DNA from: Adiantum capillus-veneris
Taxonomy: Eukaryota > Streptophyta > Polypodiopsida > Polypodiales > Pteridaceae
DNA: 62,000 nucleotides
NCBI GenBank assembly: GCA_014529385.2
Contig: CM043943.1
Span: 98,080,855 to 98,142,854 of the forward strand
Direction of reading: 5' to 3'
Shown here: positions 1-11,864 of the stretch, piece after piece
Layout of the letters: the number at the start of each line of letters is the position of its first letter
Position numbering within the stretch: the first letter of the stretch is position 1
The notes under the pieces: model-generated
Told to the model about the DNA's origin: nothing
Databases searched by the model: none
The model's input: the letters and a program-made list of their open reading frames with translations, nothing else
Position numbers and translations under genes: made by a program

Positions 1-5
1 GAGAG

Positions 6-52
<47 letters not shown>

Positions 53-75
53 GTGTGTGTGAGAGAGAGAGAGAG
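1..75. repeat. GA-rich microsatellite cluster
   Basis: Nearly pure GA dinucleotides run to about position 49, followed by a short GT run and a second GA run to about 75. The tract probably continues left of the window. Apparent reading frames here are only Arg-Glu or Leu-Ser dinucleotide translations. Confidence 0.95.
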
Positions 76-162
76 TGCTCAATCATACACAGTGCACACA
101 AGTCGGTGCTTTGGAAGATTTGATTCAGAACATTGTCCATCAATTGTTTGGATGCCACTTTT

Positions 163-165
<3 letters not shown>

Positions 166-217
<52 letters not shown>
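166..217. repeat. (GA)n microsatellite
   Basis: This is an uninterrupted GA tract of about 26 units, close to the GA cluster at the left edge. Reading frames through it give only Arg-Glu repeats. Confidence 0.97.
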
Positions 218-218
<1 letters not shown>

Positions 219-1441
219 GACAAAAAAGTGATGGAACTAATGATAAGTGACACAAGTAAACCGGACAGTTAATGTGCAAGTTGTAAGTTGCAAGCTAGAC
301 GTTAAGATCAACAATGCATGTTGCAAGTCGTGTATGTCTTCCATAAGCTGGTTGCCAAACCCAACCATGCAAGGTGCCAATCCATTTTCAATCTTATCAA
401 CCAATCATGGGACTTGCTGCTACAATGCGGTGTGTGAGTGCATCGAGAAGAATGTTGTGAAGCAAGGTAAGAGGCTGGGGACCAGGGCCATGAGTGCATC
501 CTCTCACAATTTTCCTATTGAGAATACGGCCACCCTCCAATGCCTACATATTCTAGGATGCGGCTCAATGTTCAAAACCATTTCATTTCATATTATAATG
601 ATATTATCTTATCTCTTGCTATAGAATAACTCATGTAATTATAAGTTTCTCTTGCATGCACACGCAAGAGAGAAGCAAAAAGAGATACTTTAACATCCTA
701 GGAACAATTCCAAGAGACTTCATAGATCTATCCAACGAGTCTTGAAAAGAAGAAGAAGACGAACGGAGCAGCCACTCATACATGTACTTGTAGAGAAAGT
801 AATTGGTGGTGCTATATGTGAGTTTTGCTATTGGACTTGAGTGCATTGATAGGCTCCTCCTAATTGACTCCACAATAGCTATTCTAACAACCCATTATTA
901 TCATGATGAGATGTCTGAGCTTGCAATCGTGCCACTTTGAAATTGAAAAATTTCGATCTAGAGCATCGACTTACTGACATTAGGCTATTGCATAGTGCAG
1001 ACTCAAGGAGTTCACCTTCCAAGGGAAAGCCCCTTCCTTCAAAAAAAATAGCCTATACTCCTAGCCACAAGCCTTCATTAAAAGGCCCAAACTTTTCTTG
1101 GCTAGGTTAGAAGCATGTCTACCTCCAAACATACTAACCAAGGTCATGGGCTATGTAGGCTAGCCTTACCTTTTTGGTCCCAAATTTGAGCAAGTCTACA
1201 CACTTTTATGGGCAATTAAAGTAATCTATCATGATGGTTTATGGATTCAAAAAGCTTTACCTATACTAAATCTAGGCCAAAACAATTACACTTTGTGGTT
1301 CAATAAATACTAATAGATTTGTCACATTTGGAGATTCCCATTATTGGATCTTTACTGCTAATTGTGCAATGTAGGCATATTACAGCCAAGAGATTGTTTA
1401 TTCTGTAGCATATGATTAAAACCATGTCTCCAAATGTACCA
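218..1441. other. no gene recognised
   Basis: The longest open frame (247-624, plus) has no recognisable domain and its composition looks accidental. I see no LTR edges, RNA gene or clear repeat. This is probably old, decayed intergenic DNA. Confidence 0.6.
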
Positions 1442-1455
1442 AAATGTGGTGGCCG

Positions 1456-1520
1456 TGCATGGTATGTGGATTTGGGTGCATTGAATCACATGATTGGCGA
1501 TGGTGACTGGTTTTGGACAA
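1456..1520 (+). pseudogene. Copia-1 protease fragment
   Basis: About 20 codons match the start of Copia aspartic protease. The reading is WYVDLGALNHMIGDGDWF, against the family pattern W-x-x-D-S-G-A-S-x-H-M. The Asp is kept, but the Ser after it is Leu, so the active-site triad is lost. Nothing of the rest of protease follows. The match is short but carries several family-specific residues. Confidence 0.65.
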
Positions 1521-1612
1521 CAAACTTTGGACAATCTTGAGACTACTTCTCCAATGAGTTCAATAGTTTTTTGAGAAACATGGGATAACAAAATGCAAAT
1601 GGAATAGCGAGC

Positions 1613-1888
1613 ATGTACAAGGCTAGATTGGTAGCAAAGGTCTATCCATATATTTTTGGCATTGATTATGAGAAGACTTTCAATCCCATAGCTAAGATGG
1701 ATACTATCCATACCAATATTGTAGTGGCTGTAACAAAAAGTTGTGTTTTTCATCAAATGGATGTGAAGAATGCATTCTTACATGGTGACTTGGAAGAAGA
1801 GGTGTATATAGAGAAGCCACAAGGATATGAATATGTGAGACATCCCAAGTATGTAATGCAAACCAAGGAAGTCACTTTATGGACATAA
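1613..1888 (+). pseudogene. Copia-1 reverse transcriptase, N-terminal part
   Basis: About 90 codons match the first half of Copia RT. They include the KARLVAK motif, a degenerate G-(I/V)-D-Y-x-x-T-F-x-P segment, and HQMDVKNAFLHGDLEEEVYI, which holds the first catalytic Asp (motif A) and the conserved region after it. The frame then enters sequence that no longer matches and stops at 1886-1888. In a working element this domain copies element RNA into DNA inside the virus-like particle. Here it cannot make a full enzyme. Confidence 0.85.
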
Positions 1889-2000
1889 GCAAGCACCTAG
1901 AGCTTGTCAAGAGAGGATTGTAGTCTATTTGATCCCTATTGGTTTTTATTTGGCTAATGTAAATCAAACCTTGTATGTGCAAGAGAGTGAGACAAGGATT

Positions 2001-2340
2001 GTGATCATATGCATCTATGTGGATAATTTGATTATTGTGGTGACAATTGCACAAATTAAGTTGAGCAAGTAAAGAGCATATTGAAGCAAGAGTTTGACAA
2101 GAAATATTTGGGAGAGTTGTACTATTTCTTGGGCATTGAAATTATATGCACCTCATATGCACCAAGGAGGGCATATGGGTGTCACAAAATTATGCATTGG
2201 ATATGTTTTCAAAGTATGGTATGGCTAATTGTACACCTATTTCTATGCAAGGTGCAAGCTGATGTAGGTGATATGTTTGAGAATGCCACCATGTACACAA
2301 ACAATATGGGTAGCCTAATCTATTTGACAATCTTGTGACC
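2001..2340 (+). pseudogene. Copia-1 reverse transcriptase, C-terminal part
   Basis: A short frame around 2004-2040 reads through the catalytic RT motif as YVDN at 2016-2027. The family has YVDD, so the second catalytic Asp is replaced by Asn. In another frame, 2081-2150 continues with L-K-x-x-F-x-x-K-x-L-G-E-L-x-Y-F-L-G-I-E, the conserved segment after the active site. The text after about 2160 no longer matches RT. The enzyme is dead by both a frameshift and active-site loss. Confidence 0.75.
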
Positions 2341-2492
2341 AGGTTTAGCTACACATTTGGGCTTGAGAGTCTATTTATGTGGCTTCCTAGGAAGCCACAC
2401 TTGGATGTAGTGAGGTTCACAGTGCCCTATGTGAGTGCTACCTTGGATTAAGTATCTTTTATGCATATAGCATGAAGGTGCAACTCTATGTG

Positions 2493-2925
2493 TACATAGA
2501 TGCAGATTGGACTAGTAGAATATATGATCGCCCAGCCGGTTTATGTACTCACCTGGGAGTGCTCCTATCACTTGGAGTAGCAAGAATAAACCCATGGTTG
2601 CTTTGTCAAATATAAAGACCGAGTATAGGGTGTTTGCGATGGAAGCATGTGAGGTAGCATGGTTAGAGATGCCACTTGGAGAATTGGACATACACGTTGA
2701 GATGGCGGTTGTCATCCATTGTGACAACCTTAGCAGTAGACAATTGGTGCGATACTCAATGTTCCATGCAATAATGAAGCACATTGAAGTGCACTACCAC
2801 TTCATCAAACACAAGGTATGGTTGGCAACATTGACCTCCTTAGGTAAGTCGCATACATCTTCACAAAGGCCATGGAAGTGCACTACCACTTCATCAAAGA
2901 TAGGGTATGGTTGGCAAAATTGACC
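2493..2925 (+). pseudogene. Copia-1 RNase H fragment
   Basis: The domain begins near 2495 with DADW and continues after a frame change as WSSKNKPMVALSNIKTEYR, matching the Copia RNase H pattern W-x-S-K-K-Q-x-x-V-x-L-S-x-x-E-A-E-Y. The following C-D-N-x-S and HIEVHYHFI segments are also typical. RNase H degrades the RNA strand after first-strand synthesis. Frame changes and a nearby tandem duplication make this copy non-functional. Confidence 0.8.
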
Positions 2926-2962
2926 TTCATACGTATGTGAATATATATTAGCAAGCTGCATA
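2787..2962 (+). repeat. 88-bp tandem duplication at the end of Copia-1 RNase H
   Basis: A unit starting with the codons for 'VHYHFIK' (AAGTGCACTACCACTTCATC) begins at 2787 and again at 2875. The second copy runs through the same sequence with small changes. The duplication lies inside the RNase H tail, so it arose after or during decay of the element. Confidence 0.75.
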
Positions 2963-3538
2963 CATCCTCACAAAGGCCATGGGAGTAGAGAAGCTAAGGC
3001 CATTCCAACATATGCTTTGAGTATGAGAGGTGGCATTGAACTTGAGGGGTCAAGCTCAACACATGGTATAACTGGATGACTTCTCAACTACATTATCACT
3101 AGCACAAGATAACATGCATGACGATCATTGCCATCGGTACTACAACTAGACTCCACTAACATGGTCTACTCACCAAGAGTGATGGCCACTTATCTTACCA
3201 ACTCACTCACTAGTTGTTTCACATAGATCATTGTACATAGTTCTTATTATGTTGTACTTATCACTTATCTTTTGTAGATGTTTTTATCATTTTGAGTAGT
3301 GAAGAAGAAGAAGCAACTTTGTGCCTCCATCTCCATTGTGTGTGCTCTCTTGGTTGTATGTATATGTGCTTTGCAAGAGCTCAAGCTCTCTCCTTGTCTA
3401 CCTCTTTACACTTTTTGGCTAGCAAATTGCTATGAATTGCTCTAGTAGGCTTACCTTATAAAGAAACCGTTTGCACGGTTCAAAGTTTCAAAAATTAAAC
3501 ATGGGCACATAAATTGAATGAGATAGATATTTCATTCC
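2963..3538. other. no gene recognised
   Basis: The beginning may be the former 3' end of Copia-1, but I could not recognise an LTR start. No coding or RNA feature is seen. Confidence 0.5.
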
Positions 3539-3946
3539 ATTGGCCTAATTGGTTATGCCACAAACACATATTTGACTACTTGGTTATACTATGACCAATT
3601 GTAGAAACATGCAAGGGATTAAGTGTACCACACTTATCCCCTTAATTGGCCTAATTGGTTATGCCACAAACACAAATTTGACTACTTGGTTATACTATGG
3701 CCAATTTTAGAAACATGCAAGGAATTATGTGTACATCACTTATCCTCTTGATTGGCTTAATTTGACTACTTAGTTATACTATGACCAATTTTAAAAACAT
3801 GCAAGGCATTTTGTGTACAACACTTATCCTCTTAATTGGCCTAATTGATTATGCCATAAACACATATCTGACTACTTGGTTATACTTATAGTATGACCAA
3901 TTGTAGAAACATGGAAGGGATAAAGTGTACCACACTTATCCTATTA
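3539..3946 (+). repeat. minisatellite, about 4 x 106 bp
   Basis: Four consecutive units start with ATTGG(C/CT)TAATT at 3539, 3645, 3751 and 3835. Each runs through 'ACTACTTGGTTATACTATG' and 'AAACATGCAAGG' to 'CACTTATCC'. The first two units are 106 bp. The third lacks about 22 bp near its start, and the fourth has a small insertion. No reading frame is kept across units, so this is noncoding tandem DNA. Confidence 0.9.
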
Positions 3947-6395
3947 ATCCAAGACCAAAGATCAGTTTTGGATTATCCAAGAACCATTGCCAATGCATGT
4001 ATGAAAGACACAATCGTCATGTTGCATTTAGCACATGTCTCCCATTGTTGAGAACAAATAAAGAAACATTAGCAAGCCTTACATACATCTTTTATTATCA
4101 TAAGTATAGGACCATGCTATATGAGGGGAAACATAAAAGGATGCACCAAATCCATGATCCTATCTTGGGTAGATGAACCATCCTTGATCGTCAAGAAACA
4201 TACATTTAACAAAGAGGTAAATAGATACTACATCATCACTAGTGCATACATTAATAACTTCAATCTTTTTCCTACCCTTGTCCTCTTTCTTACCCAAATC
4301 ACGCTTTTCCTTATTCTTGTCCTCTTTTTGCTTCCAAACAACTATTCTTAATGTGTCCCTTCTTTTTACAATGATAGCATTCAAGCTTTCTCTTGTTTCT
4401 AAACTTGTTAAGATTTCACCAATACTTGCTTTCCTCATGGGATTTCTCTTTGAGTTGTATTCTATATGTTTCAATAGATAAGGCTACATTGTGCTTAGCT
4501 TGATTTATGGATTTCCTTCTAGTCTCGATTTACAATAATGTGCCAGCCACATCATCAAAGTTCAAGGTATCGTGAGGTGAAAAATTGCTTATGATGGTAC
4601 CGAACATGTCCCAGTGTAGTGAGTAAAACAAGCATACAACTTGCTTTGACTTCCACATTTAAAATCAGCATTGAGTGTGCAGCCTACTAACAATCAATTT
4701 AAATCATTCAAATGTGAAGCAATAATGTAACCTTTTTCAATCAAACAAATTCTTTATATGGTAGTTCTTGTTGGAGTTTGTGTCTTTTATAAGTGTTGCA
4801 TTATTCATGCTAGCTTTGTTGTCTTCTCATTGATGATTATAAACTAAAATGATTCTATCAAGTGTAATATGATCATAGATTTGATTAATGCATCTAACTT
4901 CAGCTAATCCTTGTTAGACATGGAAGCAAAGCTAAGTGTTAGCCTAGGTCTCCCTAAAGTTGCTCCTCCTTGCATGGTTTCTACTAGATAAGATAGGCAT
5001 GAGCCTGTTGGTCTATTCATATCTAAGTAACTTAGAGGCTCACTCTTGTATATATAACCTAGCACTATATAGCTCTATACACACTACATATCCTGTCAAT
5101 CAAAGCTAGCTTCATCATTTTCATCAATTAGTGGATATTAATTATCTCATGTTGATGCTTCAAGTCTACCTTTTTCTTTTGACATGCTATGTGCATATAT
5201 TAATTTATCTCTATGATTTTGATTTTTATCCCATTTATCTAGTGGTTATTATTCTTGAGGTATTCTTGAATCTCATTGTGTAGAACTTATATTTTTTGGA
5301 TGATTCTGGCCAATAAATATGGATTTTTATGATTACAGCTAAGCCACTTATCCATCTAGATAAGATCTTTGAGATCTTGAGGAGATTTTCCTCTTAAAGT
5401 CCTCTAAGGCACTTTGGCCTCTTCTCAAAGACTCTTTTAACATCGTCTCTTATAATTTAAGATACTCTACTCTTTAAAAATTGAGTTCTTAATGCTTTGT
5501 GAAGTTATAGGTTCCTGAGGCACAACATCCACTCTTTCAAGCTCTCTTGCTCTCTCCCTCAAGAAAGCCCCTTGAGGTTGTTTGAGCTAGTGCTTGCACC
5601 TTATATCACTTGCGCCCCATTCTCTTACCTCTTGCACCACAATTTTCCAATTGCCCTCACTCTTGGTGGCAACCCTCTTATGTGCATGCACCTATAGCAG
5701 CCACACCCAAAATGTTATGCACATTAGGACCCTTAGTATTGGTCTTTAAGTGCTCCCACAAGAAATCAACACCATGCTAGCTCTTTGTATAGATATATTT
5801 TCTTTGTAGAAAATATTTTCTATGCTAGCTCTTTGTAGAAATTTTTAATATAGAGCTTATTAAGCTAATAAAACCTTAACAATTTTCAGTGTACACCTTA
5901 CTAAGCTAATAAACCCTTACTTTAAGGTTAATCAAGGTCTCATAAAAACACCTTGGCCTCATAATCAACTACAAGTGAGAACTCCATCATATCAATGGCT
6001 AGGTCTTCATCAAAAAGAAAAAATCATAAACAACATCATAAAAAGAAACTGACACAAAAGCGTAGCTACATGCAACTTTGGATAAAGGAAGTAGAGCATG
6101 CATCAATGTCATCAATATCATGGAATCGTAAGCCCTAGCGTTACAAATAAGCTTAGCAATGTTCCTACACCCTCTTCTAGCTCCCAATTAGAAATTTTTG
6201 GTATTGCCATCTACTACAGATTGCCCACACCTAGCATAACCAACAAAGCTATGAGCCTCAATGAACCTTTAGAAAACATAGAGCACGACCAACCCAATGT
6301 TGAGCGACAATGTCAAGAGCTCAATTGGGACCCACTTGATTGCTTAGTCAAGACAAAATAAATAAATACAAACATTTTAAAAAAATGTTTTTATG
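3947..6395. other. about 2.4 kb without recognisable genes
   Basis: Reading frames here are short, mostly overlap on both strands and show no known motifs. The region ends where the Gypsy-1 RNase H sequence begins. It may contain the decayed 5' part of Gypsy-1, but no gag, protease or RT motif could be read. Confidence 0.55.
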
Positions 6396-6726
6396 CATTT
6401 CACATATAGGCTTGAAGTGGATCTTTACACAAGCCAATCCCAAAATAAGGCAAAAGAGATGGATTGAACTTCTTCAAGAATACAACTTTGACATAAAGTT
6501 TAGACCTGGAAAGGACAATGTGGTGGCAGATGGACTTAGCCGCAAAGTTTTCCTTAGTGCTATCTCTATAACTAATAATCCTATGTGGGAGAGAATTAAG
6601 GAAGCAGCCTTGAAAGACCCAGATTATCAGCAGTTATCCTTGCAGATTCAACAAGGCATAACACTTGACGCAAAGATCATCTCGATAAAGGATTACTTTG
6701 TTCAAGAGGGATGTCTTTATTTTTGA
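6396..6726 (+). pseudogene. Gypsy-1 RNase H C-terminal part
   Basis: The frame matches the end of Gypsy RNase H. It has the IFTQANPKIRQKRWIELLQE segment, then YNFDIKFRPGKDNVVADGLS, equivalent to the family pattern Y-x-x-x-I-x-Y-x-P-G-K-x-N-x-V-A-D-A-L-S-R. About 60 linker residues lead toward integrase before a stop at 6724-6726. The upstream catalytic part of RNase H and all of RT are missing; the matching text begins abruptly near 6396. Confidence 0.85.
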
Positions 6727-6734
6727 CAGAGGCT

Positions 6735-6961
6735 TTGTGTACTAAGGACCCAACACTGAAGAAAGCAATCTTAATTGAAGCTCATGATAGCCCAACTTCA
6801 GGACACCTTGGCCATGCAAAGACCCTAAATGATGTTAGAAGAAGCTACTTCTAGCCAGGTATGAGGAGGGATGTTCTTCGCTATGTGAAGCAATGTCTCT
6901 CCTGCCAATGGATTAAAGATGAAAGAATCAAACTACTTGGACAACTTCAACTCCTTGGTAT
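6735..6961 (+). pseudogene. Gypsy-1 integrase zinc-binding domain, cut by Copia-A
   Basis: With one frame change, this region carries the HHCC zinc-binding domain of Gypsy integrase. It reads GHLGHAKT for the second His and QCLSCQWIK for the Cys pair. An in-frame TAG occupies the usual Trp of the Y-(F/Y)-W-P motif at about 6854. The domain is severed at 6961 by insertion of Copia-A and continues at 16062. Confidence 0.85.
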
Positions 6962-7081
6962 TGAAGGGGATCGGAGAGCACCACAAACGGAGAGTGAGAA
7001 AGAGAAGGAGACACACGACGCACAGATATGGGTGGGGAGACTCAAAGAGTGAGCAGCCCCCTATACACTTATGCTATGTAT
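6962..7081 (-). repeat. Copia-A 3' LTR, outer part
   Basis: These 120 bp are nearly identical to 15872-15991 of the other LTR. The block is interrupted at 7081 by Copia-B and its TGTAT duplication (7077-7081). On the plus strand it begins TGAAGGGGATCGG, the complement of the LTR terminus ending in CA. Confidence 0.93.
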
Positions 7082-7273
7082 TATTGGGGTATAAAGCCCA
7101 ATGTGGTCGCCCAGGTAAGTGGGCGGGCCGCCAGGTATGTACACATATTCTTTTGTAAAAACCTAATAAGAACTCACTATGCTCTACACATTACAGTAGA
7201 GCGATTTCACCATATCATCGTGCTCTTCTTCTCGCACTCTCTCTCGCGTTGCACTTCCACTCGTACTCCTTCA
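7082..7273 (+). repeat. Copia-B 5' LTR
   Basis: This 192-bp repeat matches 12415-12606. It starts TATTGGGG where the 3' copy has TGTTGGGG, so the terminal TG is mutated here, and it ends CTCCTTCA. I see no strong TATA box. Confidence 0.95.
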
Positions 7274-7275
7274 AC

Positions 7276-7287
7276 TGGTATCAGAGC
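7276..7287 (+). other. Copia-B primer-binding site, tRNA-iMet type
   Basis: TGGTATCAGAGC lies 2 bases after the 5' LTR. It is the standard plant Copia site complementary to the 3' end of initiator methionine tRNA, which primes minus-strand synthesis. Confidence 0.95.
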
Positions 7288-8344
7288 TCAGATCGACGCT
7301 CGGGGCAGCACTGCAGGAGGCTAGAGTCACCAGCTCAGATTGGAGTGAAATTCGACAGGCGAAGACACGGCCCCAACTCAGGTAGTCAGAATTTCATTCT
7401 GAGGTCATCTCGGCCACCATTCGGCTTTGACAAAGGTCTGCGCAGGCCATTTTCGACTACGTGGTCTCGACGGGTGCAGATCCGACTCTGCAAATTTGGG
7501 GTTTTTGGCCTACGACTGCAGGTGCTGAGGATATCAACACTCCAAGAGTGTTGATTTGTGGTTGTCTACACATCGAAGGACGGCTCACAGTTCTTGGAGA
7601 CGTGTCACATACGACACGGGCGTATCTACACACAGACTGTAGGCGACATCCACTAGTTCATCAGGTAGCTTGTGTTTGCTGCTTGATATTCCAGATTTCA
7701 TCCTGACATTGCAGGTACTTCCACATGGGATATATTGTCAGAGATGATGTATGTTTGTTGAGGGTTTGCTGGCTGTGAGTCACGCAGCAAACAACCGCCG
7801 CAGCGGTTACAGCATACAGTGGGAAATTTGTGGATGTATGACTTTGTGGGAAGTCTATGTACTGTCAGATTTACTGCAGCCTTTGTTGAGGGTCGAGTGA
7901 GGTTTTATTGAGCTGGGGGATTCTTGAATGTTGAGATCCTTTCGGTGATACAAGTCTTCGAGCGATCCCTCGAGCACCCTTAGATAGGCAGCTAGGATGT
8001 ATTGACTATGAGTTAGATAGTTGGGATTGCATCTTTGCTTTACTGCCGTTGAGGCATTGTCGCAGTCTATGCTTACAGGACAGTGACAGGACAGTCAGAG
8101 ACAGTACAGGTGCAGGACAAGTTTACCCGCAGCTTACAGTGTCAGAGAGACAGTGTTTTTTGAGCTGTTTTGGTCTGTTTTTAGTACACCAGAGCCATTT
8201 TACAAAGGAGACTCTGCCAAAATTTCTGCAGAATCTGAAGCTTTCTTGGTTCATTTGACAGGTTGATATTGGTTCAGAGGTCAGTTTACAGGGGAAACTC
8301 TGCCGAATTTTTCCCAGAAAAGTAAACTACTATGAAGCGTAGCT
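7288..8344 (+). other. Copia-B untranslated leader
   Basis: About 1.06 kb separates the primer-binding site from the first gag codon. No long domain-bearing frame exists. The leader should contain packaging and dimerisation signals, but none can be identified by motif. Confidence 0.7.
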
Positions 8345-9127
8345 ATGGCTGGATCATAGGACACTGCTCTTTACAATATCAAGAGGCTGGATGGAACCAA
8401 TTTCCCATTGTGGAAGAAGAAGATTTGGCACGTGTTGGTACAAAAGAAGCAGATAAAACCTATAAAGCTCAAGGGGATAAAACCAGAAGATATGGACGAA
8501 GATGAATGGAGCGAAATGGATGAATTGGCACTTTCTACCATTATGCTGACTTTGGCAGAAAGCGTTTACTTCAATGTAGCAGACGAGATGTCGGCTTATC
8601 AAGCATGGTTAAAGCTGAGTGATCTTTATAAGAAGCAGAGTGCAGCTTCACAGGTATACTGGCTTAAGAAGCTCTTTGACTTGAAGATGAAAGAAGGGAC
8701 ACCTATGTCCAATCACCTGAATGAATTCAACACAATCTATAGTCAGTTGTCAGCTCAAGGTGTCAAGTTTGATGAACCTGTTAGAGCTATGTTCCTGTTG
8801 ATCACATTGCCGGAAAGTTGGGACACTTTTCGCACAGCTTTGAGTAATTCTGCACCTCCAAATGGTTTGAACATAGCAGGTGTAGAAGGAAGTCTGCTTA
8901 CTGAAGAAACCAATAGAAAGACAATGGACAAAGGCAAAGGAACAGCCTTAGTTGTCAGGGGAAGGACCAAAGAAAAGTACAAAGGTGGAAAGAGGAATCA
9001 GTCTCGTAGCAAGTCCCGCAGTGCTAAAGGCAAGAGTGACATAGAATGCTACCATTGTGGCAAGAAGGGTCACATGAAAAGAGACTGCAGAGAATGGAAA
9101 GCAGAAAAAAGGAAAAGAGAAAGCTGA
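8345..9127 (+). pseudogene. Copia-B gag
   Basis: The best start is ATG at 8345, but codon 5 is TAG (8357-8359), so translation from it stops at once. Beyond that the frame has typical Copia capsid motifs: L-D-G-T-N-F-P-L-W-K near the N-terminus and a helical central region. The CCHC zinc knuckle CYHCGKKGHMKRDC sits near 9048-9091, after a basic Arg/Lys/Ser-rich stretch. Gag forms the virus-like particle and packages element RNA. A frameshift near 9110-9127 separates it from pol, whereas Copia elements usually encode one continuous polyprotein. Confidence 0.93.
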
Positions 9128-9155
9128 AGACCATAGTGAGAAGAACAATTCCTCA

Positions 9156-11864
9156 GTGAAGATTCAAGAAATAAATGTGACAAACACTGTTGCAGAGGAT
9201 GACAGTCTAGTGTCAGGAGACATCTACTTCTTGAAGAATACAATGGACTCATCTCTTCTTATAGCATCTGATGGAAATGCACTGAGTGACTGGATTATAG
9301 ACTCAGGGGCATCACTTCATGTGTCTCCAAACAAGGAGTGGTTTACCTCTTATGTGACCACTAAAGATCATGTTCGGCTAGGCAATGGGCAGACATGTGA
9401 GATCTTAGGTGTTGGAGATGTTCAATTGAAGTTTCAGAATGGCTCTTCTTTCACGCTGAAGAATGTGAGACATGTTCCTGCAATTACAAAGAGCTTGATT
9501 AGCACAGGTTTACTTGATGATGCTGGCTACGTCACCACTTTTGGACAGAACATGTAGAAGATATCCAAGGGTTCTATGACAGTAGCACATGGAGTAATGT
9601 CTGGAGGACTTTACATGATTTATGTATCAAATGTCTCTAAAAATGTAATCAATGTAACCGAGCAGCCGAACGTTTCTTTGTGGCATAGCCGGTTAGGACA
9701 TATGTCCAAGAAGGGAATGGAAATCTTGTCTCATTCTGGTTATTTGCCTGGCTTTTCATTTAATGATGTTGAATTTTGTGAACATTGTCTATATGGTAAG
9801 CAAACACAGCAGCCACATAAGCATAGAAGCAGTAGAAGAGATACACAGTTGGCACTTGTTCATAGTGATTTGTGTGGACCTATGCCTGACCTATCTCTAG
9901 GGGGAGCTTCTTACTTTATGACATTTATGCATGATTACTCGAGGAAAGTAAGGGTTTACTTTCTCAAGCACAAGGATGAAGCGTTTAGTGTTTTCAAAAC
10001 GTTTGTGACACTTGTGGAGAAATAGAGTGGCAAGAAGCTTAAATGCTTACGCACTGACAATGGTGGAGAGTATGTTTCAAAGGCCTTTCAAGACATTTGT
10101 GAGTCAAAAGGTATAAAACGTGAACTTACTGCTCCTTACAATCCTCCTCAAAATGGTGTTGCTGAGAGGATGAATAGGACCATACAGGAGAAGGTCAGAA
10201 GTACGTTATCTAATGCACAGCTGCCAAATGGGTTTTGGGTTGAAACTGTATCAACAGCTGTTCATCTTGTAAATAGATCTCCTAGCAAGGTTTTGCAGAA
10301 GGATTCAGTGCCAGAGATGGTATGGTCAGGCAAAATGCCCTCATACAAGCATCTCAGATTCTTTGGTTGTGAGGCATATACTCACGTTCCAAAGGAATTT
10401 AGGAACAAACTTGAGCCAAAGAGTAGAAAGTGCATCTTTCTAGGCTATGGTAATTCTGGTGAGATGGGGTACAAACTTTGGGATCCCGAATCCAGAAAGG
10501 TTGTCCGCAGCAATGATGTTCACTTTAATGAATCCAAATATCATTCTAAACCAGAGAGGCTTGAGGAGATTAGAAGAGTTGTCTTCCAAGAAGATGGACC
10601 TGCACGTGCAAGACAAAATGTCAGGGCTCAAGAGGAGCAAGGACAGGATAGATTGGAACCACAGGTTGTGGCTGAGCCTGAGCCACCTATTGTGCATAGA
10701 TCTGAACGTGTCACGCGACCTCCTGATAGGTTTGTTCCATCTATGAACTATATCATGTTGACTGATTGCAATGAGCCTTCATGTTACAAGGAAGCAGTGC
10801 AAATGAAGGACTCCGGGAATTGGCAATTGGCCATGCAGTCAGAGATGACAGCTCTGCATAAAAACAAGACATTGAAGCTAGTTAAATTACCACAGGGCAA
10901 AAAGGCTCTACCTTGTAAATGGGTTTACAGGTATAAGATCACCGCTCATGATAGTCAGCCAAAGTACAAAGCAAGGCTTGTTGCCAAGCGCTTTAAGCAA
11001 AAACAAGACATTGACTTTGATGAAGTCTTCTCTCCTGTGGTCAAGATGACTACATTGAGATGCTTTCTTGCATTGGTTGCCATATTAGATTTGGTGTTGC
11101 ATCAAATGGATGTCAAGACAGCGTTCTTGCATGGTGATTTAGATGTGGAAATTTACATGCAGCAGCCAGAAGGGTTTGTTGAGAAAGGCAAGGAAGATTG
11201 GGTATGCCAGTTGTTAAAGAGTCTTTATGGCTTAAAACAATCACCGAGGGCATGGTACCATAAATTCCACAAGTTTATGCTTTCTCAAGGCTACAAACGT
11301 AGTGAGTTCGATCACTGTCTATATACAAAGAAGGCTAAGGATGGTAGTTGGCTGATCCTTATTTTGTATGTGGATGACATGTTGATTGCTGGCAAGCACT
11401 TGGAAGAAATTTCAGCTTTGAAGTCAAAGATGGCAAAATCGTTTGACATGAAAGACATGGGTGAGGCAAGTCATATACTTGGTATGCGCATTGAGAGAGA
11501 CAGATCAAAGAAGTTGATTAGGTTATCTCAAACAGAGTATATTGACAAGGTTTTGCAACGTTTCAATATGGAGAAGGGAAAGGCATTGAGTGTTCCATTG
11601 CCACCATATGTGAAACTTAGCAAACAAGATTGTCCTGTGTCTAAGGAAGAACAGGCTGAAATGGATAAGATTCCATATGCGTCTGCAGTGGGTAGTTTGA
11701 TGTATGCAATGATTGCTACTCGCCCAGACATTGCATTTGCAGTGGGAGTAGTAAGTCGATACATGTCAAACCCAGGCAAGAAACATTGGGAGACAGTGAA
11801 AGGAATATTGAGATACCTAAAGGTTCAACGAGTATGCGTATATGCTATGGGAGTCAGGAGCTAA
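9156..11864 (+). pseudogene. Copia-B pol: protease, integrase and reverse transcriptase
   Basis: One frame holds the protease with an intact DSGA (WIIDSGASLHVSP, near 9290). The integrase zinc domain follows (LWHSRLGHM ... CEHCLYGK, about 9678-9800), then the DDE core: HSDLCGPM, RTDNGGEY, and NGVAERMNR with the catalytic Glu. The RT has KTAFLHGDLDVEIY and an intact LYVDDMLIAG near 11364. Two in-frame TAG stops interrupt it, at 9555-9557 (family Trp position) and 10023-10025. The frame is lost near 11820, before RNase H. Apart from these lesions the catalytic residues are preserved, consistent with a once-active element. Confidence 0.95.

Larger units (their letters stand above)
1442..2925 (+). 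mobile_element. Copia-1: old Ty1/Copia pol fragment
   Basis: Scattered pieces of a Copia polyprotein lie in order on the plus strand: protease, reverse transcriptase, then RNase H. They are separated by stops, frameshifts and missing segments. Integrase is absent between protease and RT, so an internal deletion has occurred. No LTR, primer-binding site or target duplication can be recognised. It is more decayed than any other Copia copy in the window, which suggests an old insertion. The order of motifs makes the family assignment firm; the exact ends are uncertain. Confidence 0.85.

Noticed and set aside
53-279. Open frames on both strands through the GA microsatellites.
   Set aside because: They are Arg-Glu and Leu-Ser translations of a dinucleotide repeat.
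247-624. A 125-codon plus-strand frame with many Cys residues.
   Set aside because: No motif or regular Cys spacing, and a second frame overlaps it on the other strand. Composition looks accidental.
1375-1440. A zinc-knuckle-like Cys run just upstream of Copia-1 protease.
   Set aside because: The spacing does not fit C-x2-C-x4-H-x4-C and a stop interrupts it.
3539-3946. CRISPR-like regularly spaced repeats.
   Set aside because: Units are contiguous 106-bp tandem repeats without unique spacers, and the DNA is plant nuclear.
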